From Amphibalanus amphitrite (taxonomy: Eukaryota; Arthropoda; Thecostraca; Balanomorpha; Balanidae): 64,000 nt of DNA. Shown piece after piece: positions 1-11,292 of the stretch. Made by a program: the position numbers and the translations under genes. The stretch covers positions 1 through 64,000 of the forward strand of contig NW_024883057.1 in the NCBI RefSeq assembly GCF_019059575.1, written 5' to 3'. Below the pieces are notes generated by a model, which saw only the letters and a program-made list of their open reading frames with translations, made no database searches and had not been told where the DNA came from. Within the stretch, counting starts at the first letter, position 1. Each line of letters opens with the position of its first letter.

Positions 1-385
1 GGTTTCTCAGGTCCGTTTTTTGACAAGGCTCTTATTGACTCAGGTGCGAGCCCTTTGCCATCAGCAGGGTGCCCTTCAAGCCTTTTGAGGGCCGTTTAAC
101 GTCTCTTGAGTTCCCATTGAGGCCTTCTAAGGGCCCTTGAGCAGTCGAGGGGCCTTTGAGGCCTTTTGAGGGCCTCTTGACGTTAGCTGAGGACCGTTGG
201 ACGCCAGCTGAGAATCGTGTTTTTGGCCTTCTGATGGCCATTAGACCCAATGGATGACCCTCTGACACCAACTGGGGCCCTCTGACACCAGCTAAGGGCA
301 CTTTAAGTTGACGCTAGCTCAGGGCCCTCTGGCATTAGCTGGGGGGCTCTCTGACGCTAGCTCAATGCCCTTTGACGCTCTTTAA
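1..385. repeat. 21-bp minisatellite, first block
   Basis: Degenerate tandem repeats of about 21 bp built on 'TGAGGGCCCTTTGAGGCC'-like units. Because 21 is a multiple of three, both strands show spurious open frames with a 7-residue period; I read these as non-coding. The array resumes at 893 after a transposon insertion, and a short piece recurs near 2,425-2,460. Confidence 0.75.
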
Positions 386-888
386 AGGGACTATCCCACC
401 TTTAACATGGGGTTTGAGTTGAGATAGCCAAGTTGCGGCGAGGTTCAGAAACCACTATCTATCTAGGTTGCAACCCCCGCGGCCTCTTGGTGTTGAAGAA
501 ATTCGTTCCCTTCATTTGAAAATGGGCCTTGTACAAGGCCCTATCTTCAACATGGAGCGACCGTTAGTGTGACGTCACCTCGTTTAGTCATTCTGATTTA
601 AATGGGTTTGTTCGTTGAAAAATCGCTTAAAACTTGGTCTGAACTTTGTTGTGGTGCCTACAGAGTAAAAAGAATCAGCTTTATGATAGTAATGTGGCCT
701 GGGGAAGGAGGTAATTTTGGGCTGTGACGTCACATATTTGAAAGTTTGTGTTTGGAATATGGGAAGCCTAAGATCTTTAATGAAAAATAAATGCCAGAAC
801 CGTGTTCCTGGTCATCCAATCTATAAAGTCGGGCACACCGCACAATTTAACTGGTTTTAAAAACATTTTAGAAGGTGGGATAGTCCCT
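386..888. mobile_element. TTAA-target non-autonomous DNA element, copy 1
   Basis: Terminal inverted repeats AGGGACTATCCCACCTT (left) and AAGGTGGGATAGTCCCT (right) are flanked on both sides by TTAA (382-385 and 889-892), the expected target duplication of piggyBac or Kolobok elements. It interrupts the 21-bp minisatellite. No transposase frame is seen, so it is MITE-like. Superfamily assignment rests only on TSD and TIR. Confidence 0.75.
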
Positions 889-892
889 TTAA

Positions 893-1384
893 GGCCTTCT
901 GAGGGCCCTTGAGGTCTTCTAAGGGCCCCTTGAGGTTTTCTAAGGGCCCCTTGAGGCTTTTTGAGGGCCGCTTGACGCCAGCTGAGGACCGTTTGAGACC
1001 TCCTGATGGCCATTTGGCGCCAGCTGGGGGCGATCTGGCACCAGCTGGGGGCCCTCTGTCACCAGCAAAGGACTCTTTAGAGCCTTCGGAGAGCCATTTG
1101 ACGCAAGGGCATGGCCCTCTGACGCCAGCTCAGGGACCTTTGACACCCTTTAAGGCCTTCTGACGTCCGTTTGACGTTAGCTGAGGGCCCTTTGAGGCTA
1201 TCTGAGGGCCCTTTAAGGCCATCTGAGAGTCCTTTGAGGTCATCTGAGGGCTCCTTAAAGCCATCTGAGGGCCCTTTGACACCATCTAAGGGCCCTTTGA
1301 CACCAGATGAGGGCCCTATGACGCTAACTGAGGGCCCTTCGAGGCCATCTGAGGGCCTTTTGAGACCATCTGAGGGCCCTTTAA
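893..1384. repeat. 21-bp minisatellite, second block
   Basis: Continuation of the 21-bp array on the far side of the 386-888 insertion. The most regular part is about 1,170-1,385, with units such as 'CCATCTGAGGGCCCTTTGA'. It ends at the TTAA where the next element begins. Confidence 0.75.
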
Positions 1385-1862
1385 AGGGACCCTCCCACCT
1401 TAACATTAGATTTGAGTTGAGATAGCCAAAATGGGGTCCCTGGCTCACAATTACCGGTTTCGGCACTCACAACATCGAGAAATGCCTTAAATCGGAAATA
1501 TTGAATTTCAAAATTGCAGCATTTTGATTCAGAGGGGCTAATGCTTAGAAATACCCCTCTGAATGTGTGACGTCAGCGCAAATATCTAACGATTTTTAAA
1601 TGTTTGACTAAAACGTTTTGTAGCACGCGGTGGTATATGCTATTTGCGCGCAACATCTGCCGCAAACGCCGCACTTCTAAAATAAAGTCGCTAGAAACAG
1701 CGGAGATCCCAATAAAAGTAAACAAAAGTAAAAGTCTAATATCTTGAAAACCGGTGAATATTTTTCGGTGAAATTTGGTAGATATTCGTTTTCGCTCTTT
1801 CTGAACCGAGCGACATCACTTTCATGCCAGTTCATAAACTTTTTTGAAGGTGGGAGGGTCTA
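1385..1862. mobile_element. TTAA-target DNA element, copy 2
   Basis: Starts TTAA|AGGGACCCTCCCACCTT and ends at AAGGTGGGAGGGTC; the right terminus is damaged and lacks TTAA. Internal sequence, including 'ACCGGTTTCGGCACTCACAA' and a TGACGTCA at 1,568, recurs at 2,746-2,955, 8,432-8,543 and 11,169-11,288. This copy therefore serves as an empty-site reference for insertions in the later copy. Confidence 0.65.
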
Positions 1863-2484
1863 CAAAGCCCACAAGTCTTGAACATTAAATATGAATAGGA
1901 ACAGCTTTGTTTCGCACAGATTTCGCACATGGCGGGATGGCGCCATTCCGTCCAACTCATACAGCCTCAGAAATTACAACAACACACTCAACTTACGGAA
2001 TATACGTCAAACAAATCTTATTTACGACGACACGAGCCAATGCTAACAACGCTTGCCAGTTGCGCTAGAGATATTGGAGTGGAGACGTCAGAGAAAAAAA
2101 AGTCTTTAGATTTCTCCCATTTCCCCACGTAACGTTGAACGGCCGTTGCGGCCTTATCTGGTATGCGACGGCCTTATCTGGCATAAAAATATCTCTAGAA
2201 GTCTCTAGCTAGTGTTAAGCCTATGGACTTATAGGGAAATGTATCCGAGTACTTGGTACTGCCTCCTCCAGGTACTGGCTGGCAGACGGATCAACTCTGG
2301 AGGCCCACCATTTGGAAATTAGGCAATTTTGAGACGAATGACTTCGGATTGGGGCCTCAGCCACCTTCTTCTACACGTTTCACTGAGTAACTCCGAAATT
2401 TCGGAAAAAAAACCCTGATAATACCTTTAAGGCCATTTGAGGGCCCTTTGTACACGGTCTTCGGTGGTCTAAGGATTAGTTAGA
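1863..2484. other. Non-coding sequence with minisatellite scrap
   Basis: No supported gene. Contains a short stretch of the 21-bp minisatellite near 2,425-2,460 and otherwise unassigned moderately AT-rich sequence. Confidence 0.5.
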
Positions 2485-2580
2485 GGCCCATTTGAGGCGG
2501 CCTTCGGCCGCCTCAAATGGGCCCCTTCCTTCGAGTTGGGCCCCCCAACTCGAATGGGGGGCACGGGCCCGTGTGCCCCC
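2485..2580. repeat. Three tandem perfect or near-perfect hairpins
   Basis: Hairpin 1 is 2,485-2,502 against 2,506-2,523: 18-bp perfect arms starting GGCCCATTTGAGG with loop TTC. Hairpin 2 is 2,530-2,540 against 2,544-2,554: 11-bp arms TTCGAGTTGGG with loop CCC. Hairpin 3 centres on the 12-bp palindrome CACGGGCCCGTG (2,562-2,573) between G and C runs. They lie end to end. Confidence 0.85.
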
Positions 2581-2620
2581 CCCCCCTTGTGTGCGCCCTT
2601 GGTGGCCATGGCCTGAAAAT

Positions 2621-2955
2621 ACCGGTTTGGGCACTCACAACATCGAAAAATGCTTTAATTCGGAGATATGGAATTTCCAACTTGCAGTTTTCGGATTCTA
2701 AGGGGCTAATGCATTGGTATGCCCCCTTAGAATTTGTGACGTCGCTCACAATTACCGGTTTCGGCACTCACAACATCGAGAAATGCCTTAAATGGGAAAT
2801 ATTGAATTTCAAAATTGCAGCATTTTGATTCAGAGGGGCTAATGCATAGGAATACCCCTCTGAATGTGTGACGTCAGCGCAGATATCTAACGATTTTTAA
2901 TTGACTAAAACGTTTTGTAGCACGCGGTGGTATATGCTGCTTTGCGCGCAACAAG
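2621..2955. mobile_element. Left part of interrupted TTAA element, copy 3
   Basis: Homologous to 1,440-1,660 of copy 2, with an internal duplication of the 'ACCGGTTTCGGCACTCACAA' segment (2,621 and 2,754). It is interrupted at 2,955 by the large TIR elements and continues at 8,432-8,543 and 11,169-11,288, ending GGGTCCCT|TTAA at 11,288. The left terminus was not identified. Confidence 0.6.
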
Positions 2956-5479
2956 GCATATTTACGTCTGGACAACGAGTTGCGTTGGAGAGGCCGAAAA
3001 TAGTGGCGATTTCAGGACCGCAAGAATGGACCGTCACGGGAATGATTCTTTTTGAAACCGCGCACTGTTTTCAGCCGAAATTTAATAGTTAGTACAAAAT
3101 ATTTTGTAATTGCATTTCCACTAAGAGTGAATGCGATCAGCGTTAAGTTTTACTGCTATTGCATTTTGTGAAGAAGCATATAGTGCTGTTATGTTGCATT
3201 TTTTGCGCGTTTGTTACAAAATATGTAGCGAATAAGCGTCAGTGTAATTTTCATCATATCATATAGCCTTGATCATATGATATAGCCTTGAATTCATCAG
3301 TGCCATTGAGGGAAAGCTATGCTAATTGCTCTTGTCCATCCACTAAAATTTATAAAATATTTTGCGTTGTGTATTCCAAAAGGAGAGGGAACTGTTTCAT
3401 TTGTGCCTTCATGTCAGAATTGAAGGTGGATCATTAAATTTTCAACGCAGTGTACAAACAAGCATTTGGTCGTTCTCGTATATAAGCAGTTGCTAAGAAA
3501 AGGTTGATCAATCCTGAAGTTCAGTCATCGTACCTCAACTTGGCAGCAAGATTCCCCAAGGACAGAGGATATATTGTATACCTGTCCTGTTAAAACATTT
3601 TTGTGCCTGCAAAGGCTTAAGTTATCTGTGGTGTGTTCGGAGTTAGGCTATATGGCCGTTTTGCTGTATGTTTATGTGGAGATTGAATATAACTGTGACC
3701 CTGTGCTTGTTTGTATACTTACTACAGTCAAACAGGGAACCAGCACATTCACATAGCATACTCACATAGCACCTAACTCATGGCTTTGTCCTGCAGGATT
3801 TGTACTTGTTCATGTCTCAAGCATTAATAAAGCACTAAAGTAGCTTAGTTAGGTATCATTTCCCACATTTTTCTGAGCATCTAACATGACATACAGCAGT
3901 GCAGAGCAGCTTCAGAGAATGCACATCACACTTTAAATGCACAGACTCGCACCAGCCACCCAATGAGCCAGTTCCTCAGTTGACTGTTTCCCTGGATGCA
4001 GCTTGGCAAGGTGAGCTAACTGTTGGCAAGTTGAAGGTTAGCAGGTAATATTGAGTTATGGTGAGTCCTACCTACAACTGGGTGCACTGCTGTACTGCTA
4101 TGCAGGTCTTGGCGGTTGCAAATATGTGTGATGATTGATGTTAGGTCAGCTGTTAGGCTAGTCAGGTATGCGCACTGCTCAGGTCACATTTTTATGGACA
4201 CTTTGCAAATTAAAACCTAACCTAAGCTAACCCAACTAAACCTACGCAACTACTGACTATAGGAATCAAGCACCTACCTACTTGTGCTTACATCTCATAA
4301 TACCATGTCAAAGTAAAGTTCCTTGGAGGAAGATTACCCTCAGTACTTTTTATCCCAGCCTTGTGAAGAAAACTAATACTTCTAAGTTCTGAGTCACTTC
4401 TGGCCATCCACAGAAAGAAGCACCGTGAGCTTTGCCATTGTATATTGGACCAACAGTCACTATCACAAATGACTATGAACACACACAATCACATCGTTGC
4501 ATGGATTGTCACCTTGACAATTTTACTAAAATCCTTTTTTCAAACAATACATTAATGATTAACATCAAAATCAACATAACATGGATTTAGTGATCCAAGC
4601 TTTCTCCTCCAGTAGCAACGGAATGATCACATGTTTCATTTGCCACACTGAGTACCTGATGCACATTACCAACTGCATAGCATCTAACTTCTAAGCATAG
4701 TTAAGCTGCCCGAGTCCATCCATTCTAGATTTTTCACTTGATAGTTAGCACTAATCTATCTTGCTGTTGTAAGTTATCATTCAATATTCATACCAATACA
4801 TCAATATGCGCTCATCAGTCAACATTTTCTAGCATGATACTCAATACTGCTCAGCGTGCTCTTCAGTATTGATCCAAGATCTCATGCAATATTATAGCTT
4901 GTTTTCGGCCAATAAGCTCTTTTAATTTTACTTTTTCTTGCTGATATGTGAGCCCGATCAACTTGCGTTTATCAACCAAAATTTCATAACTTCAAGTTGA
5001 AGTTCAACTTGATATTGATATTGATATTGCTCAGGACTCCGGCAGGACCTCTGTCAGCCTCCTGGATACATGGAATTGTTTTCAGTCAACATGTTTCTTA
5101 AATATGATATAAGTCGATCTTAAGGGATTCAAAACATCCAACAAAACGACGTACAAGAGTACGGAAACCACTAGATAAACTTGAAAGGGCCTTGGAACAG
5201 AGCCAAGTGGTGCTCCATTTGTTTGTTTACAATGATTGTAGTGGTGATGTATTTTTAGGACTCTGACGGTCGGCTTATAAAAAAATGAAACGTTTTTACA
5301 AAAGTTGTAGGGCAAGTAATATTTATCTGAAAGAACTAAAATATTCAAAAGCCAAACACTATGAAATACATGAATCAGAGCGAAAAATTAACCCAATAAT
5401 CCAGCCTAATTACCGGCTCCTAAAACTGCTACAAAATCAGCACTTTTCCCCGCAACTCGTTGTCCAGACGTAAATATGC
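2956..5479 (+). mobile_element. 2.5-kb TIR element, copy 1
   Basis: Begins GCATATTTACGTCTGGACAA and ends with the inverse complement; the TIR is 29 bp and perfect. There is no transposase-like frame, so it is non-autonomous. It shares its whole length with copies at 5,816-8,431 and 8,544-11,168 but lacks the roughly 130-bp internal duplication those carry. Left flank CGCAACAAG (2,947-2,955) matches the right flank of copy 2, not of this copy. The superfamily is unknown; a 9-bp TSD would fit Mutator-like elements. Confidence 0.8.
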
Positions 5480-5815
5480 GAGACCGCAGCCTTCTGTGAC
5501 AGCTGCGCCGGTATCGTCACCTGTCCCAGGGTATATTGAATTAGGGGGTATGTCCAAGTTTAGTATGCATGATCTCCAGTTATACAAATTATTGTAATTA
5601 AGGATTAATATCTACATTACAATTTTTTTAAATTTAGAGAACGTATATCTCGCTTTTTTCTTTTGATTGGAATAATACGATAATTTTAAATAAAAACTTT
5701 GGCCCTAGTTGGAAGCGAAGATTCTGGTATCAAATTCCAGTAGTATATTCGATATGGTGACAAGCTGGCAGGATTCAGAAGTTGCGCATCTGAGTCAATT
5801 TCGAATTGTTTGCCT
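5480..5815. other. Spacer between TIR copies 1 and 2
   Basis: 336 bp of AT-rich sequence unrelated to the TIR element or to the interrupted host repeat. No coding potential is seen. It may be cargo of a composite element (see findings). Confidence 0.5.
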
Positions 5816-8431
5816 GCATATTTACGTCTGGACAACGAGTTGCGTTGGAGAGGCCGGAAATAGTGGCGATTTCAGGACCGCAAGAATGGACCGCCATTGG
5901 AATGATTCTTTTTTAAATCGTGCACTGTTTTCGGCCGGAATTTAATAGTTACTACAAAATATTTTGTAATTACGTTTCCACCAAGAATGAATGCCATCAG
6001 GGCTAAATTTTTAATACTATTGCATTTTGTCAAGAAGCATATAGTGCTGTTATATTGCAGTTTTAGCGCGTTTGTTACAAAATATGAAGCGAATAAGCGT
6101 CAGTGTAATTCATCAACAGTGCCAGCTACTAAGCTATACTAATTGCTCTTGTCCATCCACTAAAATTTATTAAATATTTTGCTTTGTGTATTCCAAAGGA
6201 AGAGGGAACTATTTCATTTGTGCCTTCATGTCAGAATTGAAGGTGGATCATTAAATTTTCAACGCAGTTTACAAACAAGCATTTGGTCTTTCTCGTTTAT
6301 AAGCAGTGGCAAAGAAAAGGTTGATCAATCCTGAAGTTCAGTCATCGTACCTCAACTTGGCAGCAAGATCCCCCAAGGACAGAGGATATATTGTATACAT
6401 GTCCTGTAAATCAAACCAAACAAGCATTTGGTCTTTCTCGTATATACCTAAGCAGTGGCTAAGAAAAGGTTGATCAATCCTGAAGTTCAGTCATCATACC
6501 TCAACTTGGCAGCAAGATCCCCCAAGGACAGAGGATATATTGTAAACCTGTCCTGTTAATCAAAACATTTTTGTGCCTTCAAAGGCTTAAGTTATCTGTG
6601 GTGTGTTCGGAGTAAGGCTATATGGCCGTTTTTGTTGTATGTTTATGTGGAGATTGAATATAACTGTGACCCTGTGCTTGTTTGCATACTTACGGTCAAA
6701 CAGGGAACAGCACATTCACATAACATACTCACCTAGCAGTTAGCACCTAACTCATAGCTGTACCCTGCAGGATCTGTACTTGTTCATGTCTCGAGCATTA
6801 ACAAAGCACTAAAGTAGCTTAGTAATCATTTCCCACATTTTCTGAGCATCTAACATGACATACAGCAGTGCAGAGCAGCTTCAGAGAAGAAACACTTTAA
6901 ATGCACAGTCTCACACCAGCCACCCAATGAGCCAGTTCCTCAGTTGACTGTTTCCCTGGACACAGCGTGGCAATGTGAGCTTACTTTTGGCAAGTTGGAG
7001 GTTAGCAGGTACGATTGAGTTAGGGTGAGTACCTACCTATAACTGGGTGCCACTGCCATGCAGGTCTTGGGTAGGCTGCAAATATGTGTGATGATTGAGG
7101 TTAGGTCAGCTGTCAGGTTAGTCAGGTTCAGGTATGCTCATTGCTCAGGTCACATTTTTATGGACATTTGGCAAATTAAAAAACTAACAATCTGATCTTA
7201 GGTAAACATACACAACTACTGACTATAGGAAGTAGGAACTGAGCACCTACCTACTTGTGCCTACATCTCATACCATGTCAAAGTGGAGTTCCTTGGTGGA
7301 AGATTACCCTCAGTACTGTTTATCCCAGCCCTGTGAAGAAAACTAATACTTCTAAGCTTTGAGTCACTGCTGGCCATCCACAGGAAGAAACGCTGAGACT
7401 GAGAGCTTTGTCATTGTATATTGGACCAATAATGACTATCACGAATGACTATGAACACATAATATGATCACATTGTTGCATGGATTGTCACATTGACAAT
7501 TTTACTACAATCCTTTTTTCAAGAAATACAGTTATGATGATTAACATCAAAATCAACATAAAGTGGATTTAGTGATCCAAGCTTTCTCCTCCAGTAGCAA
7601 TGGAATGATCGCCTGTTTCATTTGCCAGACACTGAGTACCTGATGCACATTACAATCTGCATAGCATTTAAGCATAGTAAAACTGCCCAAGTCCATTCAT
7701 TCTAGATTTTAACTTGACAGTTAGCACTAATTTATCTTGCTGTTGTAAGTTATCATTCAATATTCATACCAATACATCAATATGCGCTCATCAGTCAACA
7801 TTTTCTGGCACGATCCTGCTCAGCGTGCTCTTCAGTATTGCTCCAAGGTCTGCAATATTATAGCTTGTTTTTGGACAATACCTAAGCTCTTTTAATTTTA
7901 CTTTTTCTTGCTGATATATGAGCCCGATCAACTTGCGTTTATCAACCAAAATTTCATAATTTGTTCAACTTGATATTGATATTGCTCAGTAGTCAGGACC
8001 TCTGTCAGCCTCCTGGATACTTCAGATTGTTTTCAGTCAACATGCTTCTTAAATATGATATAAGTCAATCTTAAGGGATTCAAAACATCCAACAAAACGA
8101 CGTACAAGAGCAAGAAAACCACCAGATAAACTAAAAAATGGCCTTGGAACAGAGCCAAGTGGTGCTCCATTTGTTTGTTTACATTGATTGTAGTGCTGAT
8201 GTATTTTTAGGACTCTGAACGTCGGCTTATAAAAAAATGAAACGTTTTTACAAAAGTTGTAAGGCAAGTAATATTTATCTGAAAGAACTAAAATATTCAA
8301 AAGCCAAACACTATGAAATACATGAATCGGAACGAAAAAGTAACCCAAAAATCCAGCCTAATCACCGGCTCCTAAAACTGCAACACAATCGGCACTTTTC
8401 CCCGCAACTCGTTGTCCAGACGTAAATATGC
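5816..8431 (+). mobile_element. 2.6-kb TIR element, copy 2
   Basis: Same 29-bp TIRs and same orientation as copy 1. It contains a direct internal duplication at about 6,270-6,410 and 6,415-6,550 (the 'TTGATCAATCCTGAAGTTCA' region) that is present once in copy 1. Right flank CGCAACAAG (8,432-8,440) equals the left flank of copy 1. Confidence 0.8.
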
Positions 8432-8543
8432 CGCAACAAGTGCCGCACTTTCAGCTGCCAAACTATTGCTTCCAAATAAAGTCGCTAGGAACAGCGGAGA
8501 TCCCAAAAAGTAAACAAAAGTAAAAGTCTAATATCTTGAAAAC
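8432..8543. mobile_element. Fragment of interrupted TTAA element
   Basis: 112 bp matching about 1,655-1,765 of the TTAA element copy 2 (CCGCACTT, AATAAAGTCGCTAG, then ATATCTTGAAAAC). It lies between TIR copies 2 and 3 and forms the spacer of the large palindrome. Confidence 0.65.
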
Positions 8544-11168
8544 GCATATTTACGTCTGGACAACGAGTTGCGGGGAAAAGTGCTGATTGTGTTGCAGTTT
8601 TAGGAGCCGGTGATTAGGCTGGATTTTTGGGTTACTTTTTCGTTCCGATTCATGTATTTCATAGTGTTTGGCTTTTGAATCTTTTAGTTCTTTCAGATAA
8701 ATATTACTTGTCTTACAACTTTTGTAAAAACGTTTCATTTTTTTATAAGCCGACGTTCAGAGTCCTAAAAATACATCAGCACTACAATCATTGTAAACAA
8801 ACAAATGGAGCACCACTTGGCTCTGTTCCAAGGCCATTTTTTAGTTTATCTGGTGGTTTTATTGCTCTTGTACGTCGTTTTGTTGGATGTTTTGAATCCC
8901 TGAAGATTGACTCATATCATATTTAAGAAGCATGTTGACTGAAAACAATCTGAAGTATCCAGGAGGCTGACAGAGGTCCTGACTACTGAGCAATATCAAT
9001 ATCAAGTTGAACAAGTCAAGAAATTTTGGTTGATAAACGCAAGTTGATCGGGCTCATATATCAGCAAGAAAAAGTAAAATTAAAAGAGCTTATTGTCCAA
9101 AAAATAAGCTATAATATTGCAGACCTTGGAGCAATACTGAAGAGCACGCTGAGCAGGATCATGCCAGAAAATGTTGACTGATGAGCGCATATTGATGTAT
9201 TGGTATGAATATTGAATTATAACTTACAACAGCAAGATAAATTAGTGCTAACTATCAAGTTAGAATCTAGAATGAATGGACTTGGGCAGTTTTACTATGC
9301 TTAGATGCTATGCAGAAATGTGCATCAGGTACTCAGTGTCTGGCAAATGAAACATGCGATCATTCCATTGCTACTGGAGGAGAAAGCTTGGATCACTAAA
9401 TCCACTTTATGTTGATTATGATGTTAATCATCATCACTGTATTTCTTGAAAAAAGGATTGTAGTAAAATTGTCAATGTGACAATCCATGCAACAATGTGA
9501 TCATATTATGTGTTCATAGTCATTCGTGATAGTCATTATTGGTCCAATATACAATGGCAAAGCTCTCAGTCTCAGCGTTTCTTCCTGTGGATGGCCAGCA
9601 GTGACTCAGAGCTTAGAAGTATTAGTTTTCTTCACAGGGCTGGGATAAAAAGTAGGTACTGAGGGTAATCTTCCACCAAGGAACTCTACTTTGACATGGT
9701 ATGAGATGTAGGCACAAGTAGTTAGGTGCTCAGTTCCTATAGTCAGTACTCAGTAGTTGTGTATGTTTAGTCGGGTTAGCTTAGATCAGATTGTTAGTTT
9801 TTTAATTTGTCAAATGTCCATAAAAATGTGACCTGAGCAATGAGCATACCTGAACCTGACTAACCTGACAGCTGACCTAACCTCAATCATCACACATATT
9901 TGCAGCCTACCCAAGACCTGCATGGCAGTAGCACCCAGTTATAGGTAGGTACTCACCCTAACTCAATCTTACCTGCTAACCTTCAACTTGCCAAAAGTTA
10001 GCTCACATTGCCAAGCTGTGTCCAGGGAAACAGTCAACTGAGGAACTGGCTCATTGGGTGGCTGGTGTGAGTCTGTGCATTTAAAGTGTTTCTTCTCTGA
10101 AGCTGCTCTGCACTTCTGTATGTCATGTTAGATGCTCAGGAAATGTGGGAAATGATTACTAAGCTACTTTAGTGCTTTGTTAATGCTCGAGACATGAACA
10201 AGTACAGATCCTGCAGGGTATAGCTATGAGTTAGGTGCTAGGTGAGTATGTTATGTGAATGTGCTGTTCCCTGTTTGACCGTAAGTATACAAACAGGCAC
10301 AGGGTCACAGTTATATTCAATCTCCACATAAACATACAACAAAAACGGCCATATAGCCTAACTCCTAACACACCACAGGTAACTTAAGCCTTTGAAGGTA
10401 CAAAAATGTTTTGATTAACAGGACAGGTTTACAATATATCCTCCGTCCTCGGGGGATCTTGCTGCCAAGTTGAGGTATGATGACTGAACTTCAGGATTGA
10501 TCAACCTTTTCTTAGCCACTGCTTATATACGAGAAAGACCAAATGCTTGTTTGTTTTGATTTACAGGACATGTATACAATATATCCTCTGTCCTTGGGGG
10601 ATCTTGCTGCGAAGTTGAGGTACGATGACTGAACTTCAGGATTGATCAACCTTTTCTTAGCCACTGCTTATAAACGAGAAAGACCAAATGCTTGTTTGTA
10701 AACTGCCTTGAAAATTTAATGATCCACCTTCAATTCTGACATGAAGGCACAAATGAAATGGTTCCCTCTCCTTTTGGAATACACAAAGCAAAATATTTAA
10801 TAAATTTTAGTGGATGGACAAGAGCAATTAGCATAGCTTTCCCTCAAGTTAACTTCTGGCACTGTTGATGATGAATTACACTGACGCTTATTCGCTTCAT
10901 ATTTTGTAACAAACGCGCTAAAACTGCAATATCACAGCACTATATGCTTCTTGACAAAATGCAATGATATTGAAAATTTAGCCCTGATGGCATTCGTTCT
11001 TGGTGGAAACGTAATTACAAAATATTTTGTAGTAACTATTAAATTCCGGCCGAAAACAGTGCACGGTTTAAAAAAGAATCATTGCAATGACGGTCCATTC
11101 TTGCGGTCCTGAAATCGCCACTATTTCCGGCCTCTCCAACGCAACTCGTTGTCCAGACGTAAATATGC
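8544..11168 (-). mobile_element. 2.6-kb TIR element, copy 3 (inverted)
   Basis: Inverted relative to copies 1 and 2, bounded by the same 29-bp TIRs, and sharing the internal duplication of copy 2. With copy 2 it forms a palindrome of about 2.6 kb per arm with a 112-bp spacer. No transposase frame. A clear target duplication was not found: left flank CTTGAAAAC, right flank AGACTCGG. Confidence 0.8.
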
Positions 11169-11288
11169 AGACTCGGTGAATATTTTTCGGTGAAATTTGG
11201 TAGATATTCGTTTTCGCTCTTTCTTAACCGAGCGACATCACTTTCATGCCAATTCATAAACTTTTTTGAAGGTGGGGGGAGGGTCCCT
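11169..11288. mobile_element. Right end of interrupted TTAA element
   Basis: Matches about 1,765-1,862 of copy 2 (CGGTGAATATTTTTCGG onwards) and ends GGAGGGTCCCT, followed by TTAA (11,289-11,292). This fixes the right terminus of the element into which the large TIR copies inserted. Confidence 0.65.
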
Positions 11289-11292
11289 TTAA

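Noticed and set aside
909-1425. Open frames on both strands with 7-residue repeats
   Set aside because: Created by a 21-bp minisatellite whose unit is a multiple of three; no start context, splice sites or homology.
2956-5479. CRISPR-like or satellite array in the first 11 kb
   Set aside because: The repeated blocks are whole transposon copies with TIRs and TSDs, not short regular repeats with unique spacers.
8049-8926. Mirror-image frames of 99 aa and 62 aa in TIR copies 2 and 3
   Set aside because: Same sequence read in inverted copies; no transposase motif or similarity, and the frames are not preserved intact in copy 1.
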